From Veillonellaceae bacterium SB90 (GTDB lineage: Bacteria; Bacillota; Negativicutes; Selenomonadales; Selenomonadaceae): a stretch of 64,000 nt of DNA. The stretch is from assembly GCA_902364065.1 (NCBI GenBank), contig CABJCJ010000003.1:45627-109626 (forward strand). Reading direction: 5' to 3'. Shown piece by piece: positions 34,499 to 43,571 of the stretch (within the stretch, counting starts at the first letter, position 1; every line of letters starts with the position of its first letter). Made by a program: the position numbers and the translations under genes. The notes beneath the pieces were generated by a model. It saw nothing but the letters and a program-made list of their open reading frames with translations, did no database searches and was not told the DNA's origin.

Positions 34499-36172
34499 TC
34501 AGCGTGTATACATTTCATGAGACAGCTGCACACGGAGCGAATCAGCAAAGGCGGCCGTGTCCTGGCCGTAAACGGCGCGGAATGCGTCGCGACCCGCCTG
34601 AGCCTCCTCACCAGTCTCCTCCCTGGCGCCGACGGCGCGCATCCAGCGATAGAAGCCGCTCCAGCCACGGCGGTCGAGCAGACTGGCCGCAGCAAGCTCC
34701 GTCACGGCCGACACGCGCTCGGATCCCAGGGACGAGGACGCCTCCTCAAAGCCCTGTTTCGTTTCAAGTTGCACGAGATTGGGGACGCCCCCGCCCTGGC
34801 GGAGCTTCTCGAGCCAGGCGCGGCGATAGTCCGGCAGCGTGCCGTAGCCGGCTTCTTCCAGGCGGCCCGTACCCGCGAGGTAGGCGATGCCGCGCGAGAG
34901 CCAAGCCATTTCCTTGGATTCCGCCCCCATGTTCTGCGCCTCAAAGACGCGGGCCGTCATGACGGCGAGGTTGAAGATGCGCTGACGCTCATCCGTGAGA
35001 TTGGCGACATTCAGGAGGATCGTGCTGCCGCTCTCCACCCAGAGGCTGTCGCCCGAGAAGTCATTTGCCTCCTCCTCGCTCATGCCGGTCAGAGTGGCAG
35101 CAGCCTGCACCATATCGTCCCGGCTGTTCGTCAGGATGATCGTATAGGCACCGCCGAGCGCGCGGCCGAAACGCTTTGTGAGGAACTCCTGCGAATTCCT
35201 GACCTCTTCCTTGACGGCGGCCGCCATCTCCGGCATCACGCCTGCGCGCACTTCATAGTGGATCTCGGCCGGCTGCTGCCTCTGCTGCTGCCACCAGGCC
35301 GAGAATTCCTGCAAATAATCAGCCGAGCTCATGTCGAAGGCGCTGGCAAATGCTGCCTCCCCATCCTTTTCCTCGCCTAGCGCATAGAAGTACTTCTTCA
35401 GCCGTTCATTGGCCTCTTCGCGCGGATAGCGCTGCAGGAGGTACCAGGTCATGAGATCGGCCATCTGATAGGCGTGATTTTCCCTGGCCATGACGGCTTT
35501 GCGCTGCTCGAAGTCAAGGTGCATGAGGCTCTCCGGACGGATGACCTTCGGTGCGGCCAGCAGGGCGTCAAGCACATCCATCTGCCATTTTGCAAACGGA
35601 CGCCCACCGTACTGGTCGGCCAGCAGTGCGCCGATGTAGTCGGCCGAGCCCTCCGACAGCCAGAACAGCGCCTGTTCGTCGGTATCGTTGCCGTGACTCA
35701 GCTCGTACTGCACCTGATGGAAGAGCTCGTGGCCGGTCGTCGCTATGCGCTCGCCGCTCGTGTCCATGACGCCGGCCGTGCCGTTGATGGCCGTCGTGCG
35801 GATGCGCCCTCCCGACCAGCCGCCCGAGACAGCCGCGACCTCGCGCGCATCGTCTGCTGAGAGGTCGAACTGCTTGCGCAGGACCGCGGCGTAATCGTCT
35901 TCCGAAGCCGCGATGTAGACGTCGACCGAATGGCGAAGGCCCGTCCCCATCTCGCGGTGCAGGAGAAGCGGAAATTTCTCCGTGGCCAGCTCGACATCGC
36001 GGCGCGCGGCGGCAGAGACGTCTCCTGCTTCGTGGATGCGGATGGCGGGATTCGTCTCCCGATTCTCGAGATACGCGGCAAACGTCGGCCAGAGATCGCT
36101 CATGTGGAAGCCGGCCCAGCCCGCACCGCCGAGCAGCAGCAGGAATATAAGGACGGCAAGAATTTTTTTCAT
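34499..36172 (-). CDS. Membrane-anchored HExxH metallopeptidase-like protein with a degenerate duplicated domain
   Basis: A 557-residue protein not assigned to a named function. A hydrophobic N-terminus (about 4-22) anchors or exports it. The first half (about 40-300) carries TTGHELFHQ with H148, E149, H152, and a downstream Glu in WLSEGSADYIG (E174), the gluzincin pattern of peptidase-MA-like proteins. The second half (about 303-557) repeats the same order of segments, but the HExxH position reads NLAVMTARVF and the Glu motif reads WLSRGIAYLAG (R427), so it cannot bind zinc the same way. It follows the ABC permease gene by 15 bases. Confidence 0.8.
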   Translation of the reverse strand: MKKILAVLIFLLLLGGAGWAGFHMSDLWPTFAAYLENRETNPAIRIHEAGDVSAAARRDVELATEKFPLLLHREMGTGLRHSVDVYIAASEDDYAAVLRKQFDLSADDAREVAAVSGGWSGGRIRTTAINGTAGVMDTSGERIATTGHELFHQVQYELSHGNDTDEQALFWLSEGSADYIGALLADQYGGRPFAKWQMDVLDALLAAPKVIRPESLMHLDFEQRKAVMARENHAYQMADLMTWYLLQRYPREEANERLKKYFYALGEEKDGEAAFASAFDMSSADYLQEFSAWWQQQRQQPAEIHYEVRAGVMPEMAAAVKEEVRNSQEFLTKRFGRALGGAYTIILTNSRDDMVQAAATLTGMSEEEANDFSGDSLWVESGSTILLNVANLTDERQRIFNLAVMTARVFEAQNMGAESKEMAWLSRGIAYLAGTGRLEEAGYGTLPDYRRAWLEKLRQGGGVPNLVQLETKQGFEEASSSLGSERVSAVTELAAASLLDRRGWSGFYRWMRAVGAREETGEEAQAGRDAFRAVYGQDTAAFADSLRVQLSHEMYTR

Positions 36173-36187
36173 GACAAACCTCCTCCG

Positions 36188-36946
36188 TCAGCGGCGCTGC
36201 CAGCGGCAGGTCGTGTACTCCAGAAGATCGATGAGACCGAAGAGCAAAAGGCCCATGCCGCTCAGGACGAGGATGCCCGCATACATCTCGAGGTAGTTGA
36301 CGCGCAGCCAGGCATCCATGATGTAGTAGCCCATGCCGTACTGCGTGCCAAACGTCTCGGTGAAGAACAGCACGGAAACGGCCGTCGCCATGGCCACGCG
36401 GATGGCCGTGACGGATTTGGGCCACGAGGCCGGCAGGATGACATAGCAGAAGACCTGGAGGAACGAAGCGCCAAGCGAATACAGCGGGTAGTACGTCTCC
36501 TCCGGGATGGCGCGTATGCCGTCACGCACGGCCACGACGACCTGAAAGACAATGATGAGGAAGATCATGAGGATCTTCGAGAGTTCCCCGACGCCGGCCA
36601 GCAGCATGAGGATTGGCAGCAGGGCGATCTTGGGGATGGGATACGTCAGATAGACGACGGGTGACAAGAGCCGGTCAGCCCGCCGGAAATATCCCATGAG
36701 GACGCCCAGCGGGTACCCGATGCCCACGGCGAGCGCGAGTCCGGCAAAGATGCGCCAGAGACTGTAGGCCCCGTGTATGGCGATGTCGGAGACAAAGACG
36801 CGGCCAAGCCGCGCAAAGACGCGCCAGGGCGACGGCACGATGGGCAGCTGCAGGAGCTCGGATGCCCCCCACCAGGCGGCGAGCAGGAAAATTGCCGCAC
36901 CAAGATACGATAGGAAGATATGGCGCGTGGCCTTGAAATGATTCAT
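36188..36946 (-). CDS. ABC transporter permease, SsuC/TauC family
   Basis: Inner-membrane permease of 252 residues for a nitrate/sulfonate/taurine-type importer. About six hydrophobic segments surround the coupling region in PLYSLGASFLQVF near 155-167, the EAA-loop equivalent. The start at 36946 overlaps the ATPase stop by 4 bases (ATGA). The family also includes thiamine-precursor and riboflavin importers, so the substrate is open. Confidence 0.9.
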   Translation of the reverse strand: MNHFKATRHIFLSYLGAAIFLLAAWWGASELLQLPIVPSPWRVFARLGRVFVSDIAIHGAYSLWRIFAGLALAVGIGYPLGVLMGYFRRADRLLSPVVYLTYPIPKIALLPILMLLAGVGELSKILMIFLIIVFQVVVAVRDGIRAIPEETYYPLYSLGASFLQVFCYVILPASWPKSVTAIRVAMATAVSVLFFTETFGTQYGMGYYIMDAWLRVNYLEMYAGILVLSGMGLLLFGLIDLLEYTTCRWQRR

Positions 36947-37707
36947 GCCTCCACCTCCAGCTTCCGGATGGCTTCGCGCAGGGCCTGGCCCTGCCGGAAG
37001 AACTCCGTCGTATTGCGCAGCTCCCGATGGCCGCCCAGGGGATTGTCGATGACCTTGGCGACGCGTCCCGGCTGCGCGGCCATCAGGACGATTTTCTGAC
37101 CGAGGCATAGCGCTTCCTCCACGTAATGCGTCACGAGCAGCGTCGTCACGGACTGCTGCTGCCAGAGCGTGAGGAAGACATCTTGCATCGTCTCGCGCGT
37201 GATGGCGTCGAGCGCCGAAAACGGCTCATCCATCAGCAGGAGGTCGGGCTGCAGCAAAAAGGCGCGCGCGAGGCCGACGCGCTGCTGCTGGCCGCCGCTG
37301 AGCTCATGCGGATAGCGGTCCAAAAGCTCCGCGATATGGAGCTTTGCCGCCAGTTCCTGCATGCCCTGCCCGCGCGTATCCTTCCGGCTGCCGCGGATCT
37401 CGCAGCCCAGGAGGATGTTCTGCCGCACGGTCTTCCAGGGCAAAAGCCCATAGTTCTGCGGCATGAAGCCGATGCACGTCTGCCTGGGATTGACGGGGCA
37501 GCCGTCGATGGTGACGCTTCCCTCCGCCGGGCGGATGAGGCCGGCGATGACCTTCAGCAGGGTGGACTTGCCGCAGCCGGAAGGTCCGATGATAGCACAA
37601 ACCGTTCCTTGCGGAACGGTGAGGCTGACACCTGAAAGTGCCGTGATTATCCGGTTGTGCGGGCGCGCTGCCCGGTAACGGACGGTCAGGTTCTCAATCG
37701 CGATCAT
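36943..37707 (-). CDS. ABC transporter ATP-binding protein, SsuB/TauB family
   Basis: ATPase subunit of 254 residues. Walker A is GPSGCGKST near 41-49, the Q-loop lies in FMPQNYGLLPW, the signature is LSGGQQQR near 135-142, Walker B is LLLMDEPFSALD, and the switch His is in VTHYVEEA. All motifs are intact. Start (ATG 37707) and stop overlap both neighbours by 4 bases, giving a tightly coupled binding protein-ATPase-permease operon. Confidence 0.93.
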   Translation of the reverse strand: MIAIENLTVRYRAARPHNRIITALSGVSLTVPQGTVCAIIGPSGCGKSTLLKVIAGLIRPAEGSVTIDGCPVNPRQTCIGFMPQNYGLLPWKTVRQNILLGCEIRGSRKDTRGQGMQELAAKLHIAELLDRYPHELSGGQQQRVGLARAFLLQPDLLLMDEPFSALDAITRETMQDVFLTLWQQQSVTTLLVTHYVEEALCLGQKIVLMAAQPGRVAKVIDNPLGGHRELRNTTEFFRQGQALREAIRKLEVEA

Positions 37708-38708
37708 GATGATGCCTTGCCCAGAAGATCCGTGACGATATCCTGGTAGCCATACGTATCCTTGATGAGATCTTTGCTGCGGAGCCACTGGATGCAGTCC
37801 GTCACATCCTGCTCCTTCGGCAGCGCGGCCTTATGGTACTCCGGCAGTTTTAGGGCCTCCTTGGCTGCCGGCGGGAAGCCGCCCTTATCCACCACGAGGT
37901 CGATGTATTCGTCGCGCGGCGTGTTGTTGAGGTAGTCGACGGCCCGGTTGTAGGCGCGGTACATGGCGGCGATTTCCGCCTTCTTGTCCGCAACGGCCTT
38001 GGACGTGAAGAGGATGACGCCGGGGTTGATGCCGAGCTCATCCGAGCCTGTCACGAAATGGCAGCCATTGTGTACGGCGATGCTGGCCATCGGCTCGGGC
38101 AGCGTGGCAGCCGCGAGCTTGCCGTTCTGCAGCATCTCGAGGCGCGTCGGGATCTGCGGGATGATGACCTTGTTGATATCGCCCTCCTGCATGCCGTTGT
38201 GCATGAGGATCTGATCCGTCACGTACTCGATAATCGTATTGCGCGAGACGCTGACATCCTTGCCTTTGAGGTCCGCCACCGACTGTACGCCGGCCTCTTT
38301 GCCCGCGACGAGCTTGTAGCTGCCGTCCGTCATAGACGTGACCTTCACGTCGAAGCCGCCGTCTTTCGCAAACGCCACGGCCAGCATATCCGAGACGGCA
38401 CCATCGAGATTGCCGCTCTGCAGGGCTGAATCGCGGTCCATCGCGCTCTTGAACTGCTGGATGTCCACCTTGAGCCCTTCATCGGCAAAATAGCCTTTCT
38501 CCTGGGCGATGATGAACGGCAGCGAATCCGTATCGGGCATGAGGCCCACGGCCAGCGGCTGCAGATCCTTTTGGGACTTGGCCGCCTGATCATCCTGCGA
38601 GCCGCAGCCTCCCATCGCCAAAAGCATGGCGACGGCCGTACCCGCACATAAGAATTTCTTCCATTTTGAACTCAGATTCAATAAATTCAACGCACACACT
38701 TCTCTCAT
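37704..38708 (-). CDS. ABC transporter substrate-binding lipoprotein, SsuA/NMT1-like
   Basis: Lipoprotein of up to 334 residues. A signal peptide ends in LAMGGC with lipidation at Cys, followed by a linker and a type II periplasmic-binding fold (LMPDTDSLPFIIAQEKGYFADEG in part). LPEPMASIA and the GINPGVILFTSKA region match SsuA/ThiY-type proteins. Ligand unknown. ATG at 38708 lacks a good ribosome binding site; a TTG six codons later has AGAGAAG 7 bases upstream and may be the true start. Confidence 0.87.
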   Translation of the reverse strand: MREVCALNLLNLSSKWKKFLCAGTAVAMLLAMGGCGSQDDQAAKSQKDLQPLAVGLMPDTDSLPFIIAQEKGYFADEGLKVDIQQFKSAMDRDSALQSGNLDGAVSDMLAVAFAKDGGFDVKVTSMTDGSYKLVAGKEAGVQSVADLKGKDVSVSRNTIIEYVTDQILMHNGMQEGDINKVIIPQIPTRLEMLQNGKLAAATLPEPMASIAVHNGCHFVTGSDELGINPGVILFTSKAVADKKAEIAAMYRAYNRAVDYLNNTPRDEYIDLVVDKGGFPPAAKEALKLPEYHKAALPKEQDVTDCIQWLRSKDLIKDTYGYQDIVTDLLGKASS

Positions 38709-38742
38709 TTAAATTTTTATTTTGGGGAATCCAGGCAGAAAC

Positions 38743-39717
38743 TCAATGCAGGAGCATGTCGAGCGCCATCGAGGCTCCTGCCTTGACGTAGTAGAGGGCC
38801 GTATCGATGACATCCTTGTTCTCGTCATACGCATTCGCGGCTTTTTCCTTCATCTTGCCGGCCTCGTTTTTCATAGCTTCGACGTCGCTGAGCTTGGCAT
38901 TGACATCGTCAAGCATGGACTGCGCGTCTGCCAGGGACTGGTTCACAGCATCGGTGCTGCTCGTATTCTGAGACTGCTGCTGCTGCGCGGACTGCGCCGC
39001 TTTCTGGCGGTCCGCCTCCTTGCCCGTCACCTTGTCGAGGATCTTCTGCACGGTCGAGGACGAGGCATCATCGGCGGCCATCTGCTCCTGGCGGCCGGCC
39101 AGGCGGTCCGAATCCTGCTGCAGGCTGCGCTTCTGCTGCTCGAGCTCCTTCTTCTGCTGTTCGAGCTGCTGGCGTTTCTGCTGCAGGTCCTTTTCCTGCT
39201 GGTCGAGCTTCTGCTGGCGGTCCTTCATCTCCTGCGCCTGATACTGGCGCTCATTGGCCGCCAGATCCGCCTGATCCTGCCGGTAGCCGGCGATTGCGAA
39301 CCCCGCGAACAGGGCGATGAGAAAGCCCGCGCAGAGCAGGATGGCCTTCTTGCGCCCCGGCGTCAGCCAGCCGCCCTTCCCATCCTGCCGGTCCACCACG
39401 GGCTGCAGCTGGCGCACATCATCGTTTTGCTGCGGGAAGGGCTGCTGGATGGACTCCGCCTGCTCCGCCGCATCGGTCAGCGGCGGCAGCGACTGGGTAT
39501 CGTCAAGCTTCGGCGCCGTTTTGCCGGCATTGCCTGCCGCACCTTTGCCCGCGGCCTGCTGCAGGCGCGCCTGTTCGTCGGGCGTCAGGCAGCGCGTCGC
39601 TTCCTCATCAGGGATGCCTCCGCGCAGCTGCTGTCCTGGCCGCACAGGCGTCAATGGCTCCTGCGCATCTGTCTTTTTGATCTGGTCATTCCGGCCAGCG
39701 TTGTCATTGTTGTTCAT
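38743..39717 (-). CDS. Single-span membrane protein with a Gln-rich coiled coil
   Basis: A 324-residue protein I do not recognise. The first 120 residues are polar and disordered-looking (Asn, Gln, Pro-rich), followed by one membrane segment (about 124-144). A long coiled coil of QQ/EK/LQQK repeats occupies about 150-220. The C-terminal part is Ala/Asp-rich and ends in an amphipathic stretch. The absence of a signal peptide places the N-terminus in the cytosol and the coiled coil outside, by the basic residues at 118-124. It overlaps the preceding DUF3783-like gene by 4 bases, so the two are coupled. Confidence 0.7.
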   Translation of the reverse strand: MNNNDNAGRNDQIKKTDAQEPLTPVRPGQQLRGGIPDEEATRCLTPDEQARLQQAAGKGAAGNAGKTAPKLDDTQSLPPLTDAAEQAESIQQPFPQQNDDVRQLQPVVDRQDGKGGWLTPGRKKAILLCAGFLIALFAGFAIAGYRQDQADLAANERQYQAQEMKDRQQKLDQQEKDLQQKRQQLEQQKKELEQQKRSLQQDSDRLAGRQEQMAADDASSSTVQKILDKVTGKEADRQKAAQSAQQQQSQNTSSTDAVNQSLADAQSMLDDVNAKLSDVEAMKNEAGKMKEKAANAYDENKDVIDTALYYVKAGASMALDMLLH

Positions 39718-40130
39718 TGTGCACTGCCTTCGGCTTTTCTCGTTTCCAGTTCAATCATCGCGGCATGCTCCTTCTGCATCGTCTCGCAGAGGCGGCGCAG
39801 CGTCCAGAGCGTATTGAAGGGCGTGACGACCGATTTATAGTGGACCTGCGGCACGCCAGCTTCCTTGAGGGCCAAAAGAACCTGGTCGAGCCGCTTGTTG
39901 CGGATGTTCTGGAGGATCATGACCTCATGCGGGAACACGAAGTCATCATTTTCCTCGTGCTTCGTCTGCCGGAAGCCCTTGAGCCCCAGCAGGAAGCCGA
40001 CTTTCTCGCGCCAGGCCTCCTCCGGCAGCAGACGGGTCTTGATGCCCATGCGGTGCAGGGTCTTCTGTGCGAGTTCGAGCTTCGCATCATCGTGGAATTG
40101 ATAAAACAGGACTTGTTCTTCTCGCTTCAT
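39714..40130 (-). CDS. DUF3783-like small protein
   Basis: A 138-residue soluble protein. The sequence LAQKTLHRMGIKTRLLPEEAWREKVGFLLGL resembles (in part) the DUF3783 family found in Firmicutes. EVMILQNIRNKRLDQVLLALKEAGV and YKSVVTPFNTLW continue the match. Function unknown; members are predicted to sense or bind something via a ferredoxin-like fold, but that is speculative. Its stop and the next start overlap (ATGA), and it lies 25 bases after the NYN-domain gene. Confidence 0.65.
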   Translation of the reverse strand: MKREEQVLFYQFHDDAKLELAQKTLHRMGIKTRLLPEEAWREKVGFLLGLKGFRQTKHEENDDFVFPHEVMILQNIRNKRLDQVLLALKEAGVPQVHYKSVVTPFNTLWTLRRLCETMQKEHAAMIELETRKAEGSAQ

Positions 40131-40155
40131 GGGTTTTCCTTTCTCACATTCTGTC

Positions 40156-41214
40156 TCACTTGGAGAGGCCGCGCATCAAAAGATACGTGATGAGTTCATC
40201 CATCGTGACCTCTTCATGCTGCATGCGCTCCTCGAGGCTCTGGCGGAGCGTCTTTGGCAGGCGCACGGTCAGCAGGCCCGCCGTCTCCTGGGGTACTGCC
40301 GGCTGCTGGGGTACTGTCGGCTGCTCCTTGGCCGCCTTCTTCCTGGCTTTCTTGCCCTGCGGCTCAGACGGCTGCATTTCTGCCGGCTGCGGCTTCTTCA
40401 CCGCCTCGGCAGCTTCTGTCCGGGCTGACTGCTCCGCCTGTTCGAGACTCTCGGTCTTCTGGGCTTTGCCCGGCTTTACGCGCAGATCAGCCTTGTCGGC
40501 CTTCGCATGCTTGGCATTCTTGCCGCTCTTGACCACCTTGGCCGCTTTCGTTTCCTTTGCGTCCTTTGCAGACTTGGCATCCTTTGCTTCTTTTGCGTCT
40601 TTGACGTTCTTCGGCTCCTTGGCCTCCTTGCGGTCCTTGGACTCATTCAGGACTTCCTGTAAGTCCTTCTGCTCTTTCTTGCGCTTGACGCGCTTCTTCT
40701 CCGCCTCCGGCTTCTCCTCCGGCTGATTCTGGACCTTGGCGGCTTTCTTGCCGGCCTTTGCGGCCTTCGGCTTTTCCTCCGGCGGGTAGACGATGAACTC
40801 GTCATAGGCGCTGCGCAGCGTTTCGCTGGCCTGCTTCGTACCCACGCCGATGATGTAGGATTTTTCCCGGGAATTGAGCATCTCGGCGATGCGCACGAAA
40901 TCGGAATCCGTCGTAATGACGAAGTAGCGGCGCACGCCCTCCTCGTAGAGCAGCTTCGCCGAATCGTAAAGGGCCGAGTCAAGCGAGTTCTTGCCGAGGA
41001 ACGTGCGGCTGATCTGACGGAACGTGAAGCCCGGGCGGCGCAGGAGCTTGTCCCAGCGCTTCTGCTCAGGGCGCGCGTCCCAGTCGGAAATCACGATGGT
41101 GCGGCAGGGCTGGAACCGCCTTGCCTTGCCGAGCGTGTAATTCAGCATCTCAAAGGGGGCATTCTCGATATCGTAGAGGATCCCCACGGTCGTATTGTTT
41201 GAAACCAATGTCAT
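40156..41214 (-). CDS. NYN-domain (PIN-like) putative RNase with Lys/Ala-rich linker and C-terminal ribbon-helix-helix
   Basis: A 352-residue protein in three parts. Residues 8-145 form a NYN/DUF88 domain: the metal-binding acids are visible as D15 in LYDIEN, D79 in SLDSAL, and D103 and D105 in TTDSDF. Residues 146-310 are low-complexity, very rich in Lys and Ala, with repeated KDAKEAK-type units, suited to nucleic-acid binding. Residues 314-352 (VRLPKTLRQSLEE ... DELITYLLMRGL) look like a ribbon-helix-helix or similar small DNA-binding module. NYN proteins of known function cleave RNA. The fusion to such a tail is unusual. Confidence 0.8.
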   Translation of the reverse strand: MTLVSNNTTVGILYDIENAPFEMLNYTLGKARRFQPCRTIVISDWDARPEQKRWDKLLRRPGFTFRQISRTFLGKNSLDSALYDSAKLLYEEGVRRYFVITTDSDFVRIAEMLNSREKSYIIGVGTKQASETLRSAYDEFIVYPPEEKPKAAKAGKKAAKVQNQPEEKPEAEKKRVKRKKEQKDLQEVLNESKDRKEAKEPKNVKDAKEAKDAKSAKDAKETKAAKVVKSGKNAKHAKADKADLRVKPGKAQKTESLEQAEQSARTEAAEAVKKPQPAEMQPSEPQGKKARKKAAKEQPTVPQQPAVPQETAGLLTVRLPKTLRQSLEERMQHEEVTMDELITYLLMRGLSK

Positions 41215-41249
41215 ATACTATTCTTCCTATTCATGATTGCCCGACGCCG

Positions 41250-42287
41250 TCACTGGGCGCGGTCGCCCACGCGGCGGGCCAGGAATTTCTCTTCTTGTTC
41301 GAGGGTGCGGGCCTGCGCGAGCTGACGCTCGGCATCGCGCAGCGTAGCCGCCTTCTTGTCGGTCATCCAGTCCGCATAGCCCTGTGCGTATGCGATGTGC
41401 AGATCGCAGATCTTGAGGCGCAGCTTCTGCAGCGACTGGGCCGCAGCAGGCACGTCAATGGCAGAGAGCTCCTCCCTGCGCTGCTGCCAGTCCGGCACAA
41501 CCGTATCCTGCATCAGCGCCTTGAGTGCCTCGCGCGTCTGCTGGTTGCCGAGGCTGCCGGCCGCCAGCGTCGTCGTGAAGTCCTCCTGGGCCTTCATCAT
41601 CGTCTCATTGTGTCTGGCGATGACGGCATTGGCCGCGTCGGCATAGGCTTTGAGCTTCGCCTGGCGTGCCCTGGCGAGGAAGGAGGCGAAATCCCCGACG
41701 TTCGTCACGCGTGTCACGCGCCAATCGCCATCCTCCTGTTTCGTGAGCTCAACATCAAAGACGAATTCCTCGTCGGCTTCCTTCTGGAAGACGCGGATTT
41801 TCGCCGTAGCCTGCCCCTTCTCCTCATCCTGCGTCAGGCTGTCGAGTCCGCGGTATTCCATCTCGAAAAGGCCGCTTTTCTCAAGGAACTGGCTGGCGTC
41901 AAGCGCCGTGCCGCTGCCAGAGGACGCGCCCGGCCAGCTGCCCGTGGCGACGTACTGCTCCACGGCGGATTTGAGGCTCGTGAGCAGCGGGGCCTTGAGC
42001 ATCTGCGTGAAATCCCCGATGGCGGCCTTCTCCTCCTCGCTGCCCGCCGTGTCGGCGAGCACGAGGCCCGCCATGAAATCATCGTACGATGTGTCGAGCA
42101 GCGCGTCGAGGTCGACGTAGCGCTCAAAACGGTCTGTCTCGTGCTTCGTCAGAGCCGTCTCGATCTGCTGCAGCGCATACTCAGGCGTTTTCGTATGGAC
42201 GTGGAAATACCACCAGGCACCGCCAAAGAGCATGGCGATGACCAGCAAAAGGACAACGATCAACTTGAATTTCAGCATCTTGCTCAT
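41250..42287 (-). CDS. DUF2939-like membrane-anchored protein
   Basis: A 345-residue protein with one N-terminal membrane segment (about 8-27). It is followed by TPEYALQQIETALTKHETDRF (in part) and YVDLDALLDTSYDDF, which match the start of DUF2939 proteins. The middle part is beta-rich. The last 130 residues are helical, with many Gln and Ala. Function unknown; the likely location is the outer face of the inner membrane. It lies 23 bases after mnmA and 35 before the NYN gene. Confidence 0.7.
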   Translation of the reverse strand: MSKMLKFKLIVVLLLVIAMLFGGAWWYFHVHTKTPEYALQQIETALTKHETDRFERYVDLDALLDTSYDDFMAGLVLADTAGSEEEKAAIGDFTQMLKAPLLTSLKSAVEQYVATGSWPGASSGSGTALDASQFLEKSGLFEMEYRGLDSLTQDEEKGQATAKIRVFQKEADEEFVFDVELTKQEDGDWRVTRVTNVGDFASFLARARQAKLKAYADAANAVIARHNETMMKAQEDFTTTLAAGSLGNQQTREALKALMQDTVVPDWQQRREELSAIDVPAAAQSLQKLRLKICDLHIAYAQGYADWMTDKKAATLRDAERQLAQARTLEQEEKFLARRVGDRAQ

Positions 42288-42310
42288 ACGCTTATCCTCC
42301 AGCGAAACTG

Positions 42311-43405
42311 TCAGCTCTTATGATGGTTGGCCGCTTCGATGATGCCGCCGCCCACGACGGTATCGCCGTCGTAGAAGACCACGGACTGCCCCGGCGTCAC
42401 GGCGCGCTGCGGCTCCGCAAAGGTCACGCGGACTTTGCCTGCGGCAAGGGGCTCGACGCGGGCCCTGCCCTCGCGCTTGCCGTAGCGGACCTTGGCTGTA
42501 ACCGCGATGGGCTCAGCTAGTGCATCGATGGCGATCCAGTTGAGATCGCCTGCGACCAGGCTGTCGGCATAGACATCATCGGCGCCGCCGACGACCACGC
42601 GGTTGTGTGCCATGTCGAGATCGACGACGTAGAGCGGATGCGCAGCGGCAATGCCGAGTCCCTTGCGCTGGCCGATTGTATAGAGCGGCACGCCCTCATG
42701 ATGGCCGAGCACATGGCCAGCAGTGTCGACGATGTCGCCCGGGTGCAGGCACGCCGGGTTGTGCGCGCGCAGATACGCCTTGTAGTCGTCGTGCGGCACG
42801 AAGCAGATCTCCTGGCTGTCCGGCTTGTGCGCGACCGGCAGGCTGTACTTCTCGGCGAGCTCGCGCGTCTCCACCTTCGTGTACTCGCCGAGCGGCATGA
42901 GGAAATGCGCGAGCGACGACTGATTGAGATGGTAGAGCGCATACGACTGGTCCTTCTTCTCGTCGATGCCCTTCTTGAGGAGATACCGTCCCGTCTCGTT
43001 CTGGCCGATGCGGGCGTAATGGCCCGTCGCCACATAGGAGGCGCCGAGCTCCATGGCCTTCTGCAGCAGCCCTTCGAATTTGACGTAGCGGTTGCAGGCG
43101 ATGCAGGGGTTTGGCGTCCAGCCCTTCGCATAGTCCGCGAGGAAATAGTCGATGACCTTCTCCTTGAACATGTCCTTGAAGTTCATGACGTAATGCGGAA
43201 TGCCGACGATCTCCGCGACGCGGCGGGCATCGTCCACACTGCTGAGGCTGCAGCAGCCCCGGTCGTTCTCCTCAAAATCACGGCTCTCCTCCGACAGGCG
43301 CATGGTGACGCCGATGACATCATAGCCGCGCTCGACGAGCAGCGCCGCCGTCAGCGAGCTGTCCACGCCGCCGCTCATCGCGACGACGACTTTCTTCTTC
43401 TCCAT
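42311..43405 (-). CDS. mnmA: tRNA-specific 2-thiouridylase MnmA
   Basis: Adds sulfur at U34 of tRNA(Lys/Glu/Gln). The 364-residue protein begins MEKKKVVVAMSGGVDSS, the PP-loop ATP motif. Two catalytic cysteines are visible, in NPCIACNRYVKF near residue 100 and in SQEICFVPHDD near 200. GMGQRKGLG-type sequence appears as TIGQRKGLGI. ATG at 43405 is preferred; the upstream in-frame codons lack support. Sulfur is probably supplied by an IscS-type enzyme outside this window. Confidence 0.96.
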   Translation of the reverse strand: MEKKKVVVAMSGGVDSSLTAALLVERGYDVIGVTMRLSEESRDFEENDRGCCSLSSVDDARRVAEIVGIPHYVMNFKDMFKEKVIDYFLADYAKGWTPNPCIACNRYVKFEGLLQKAMELGASYVATGHYARIGQNETGRYLLKKGIDEKKDQSYALYHLNQSSLAHFLMPLGEYTKVETRELAEKYSLPVAHKPDSQEICFVPHDDYKAYLRAHNPACLHPGDIVDTAGHVLGHHEGVPLYTIGQRKGLGIAAAHPLYVVDLDMAHNRVVVGGADDVYADSLVAGDLNWIAIDALAEPIAVTAKVRYGKREGRARVEPLAAGKVRVTFAEPQRAVTPGQSVVFYDGDTVVGGGIIEAANHHKS

Positions 43406-43571
43406 ATCGATGTGCAAGTCCTTTCTGTGACAAATCCTGCGCCGGCACGCACCTGCGCCCGGCCGCTCTGCCGGCATCTCCGGCAGGGCTCCGCAAGGAC
43501 AGGAACTTATCTTCTAGTATATCATATCACGAGCCGAAAGCTCAACCGTCACCCGGCAGCGACAGGCGTCA

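Noticed and set aside
40270..40770. Lys/Ala-rich repeats in the NYN gene as a separate histone-like gene or frameshift
   Set aside because: The frame is continuous from the NYN domain to the C-terminal module, with no start signal or frame change inside.
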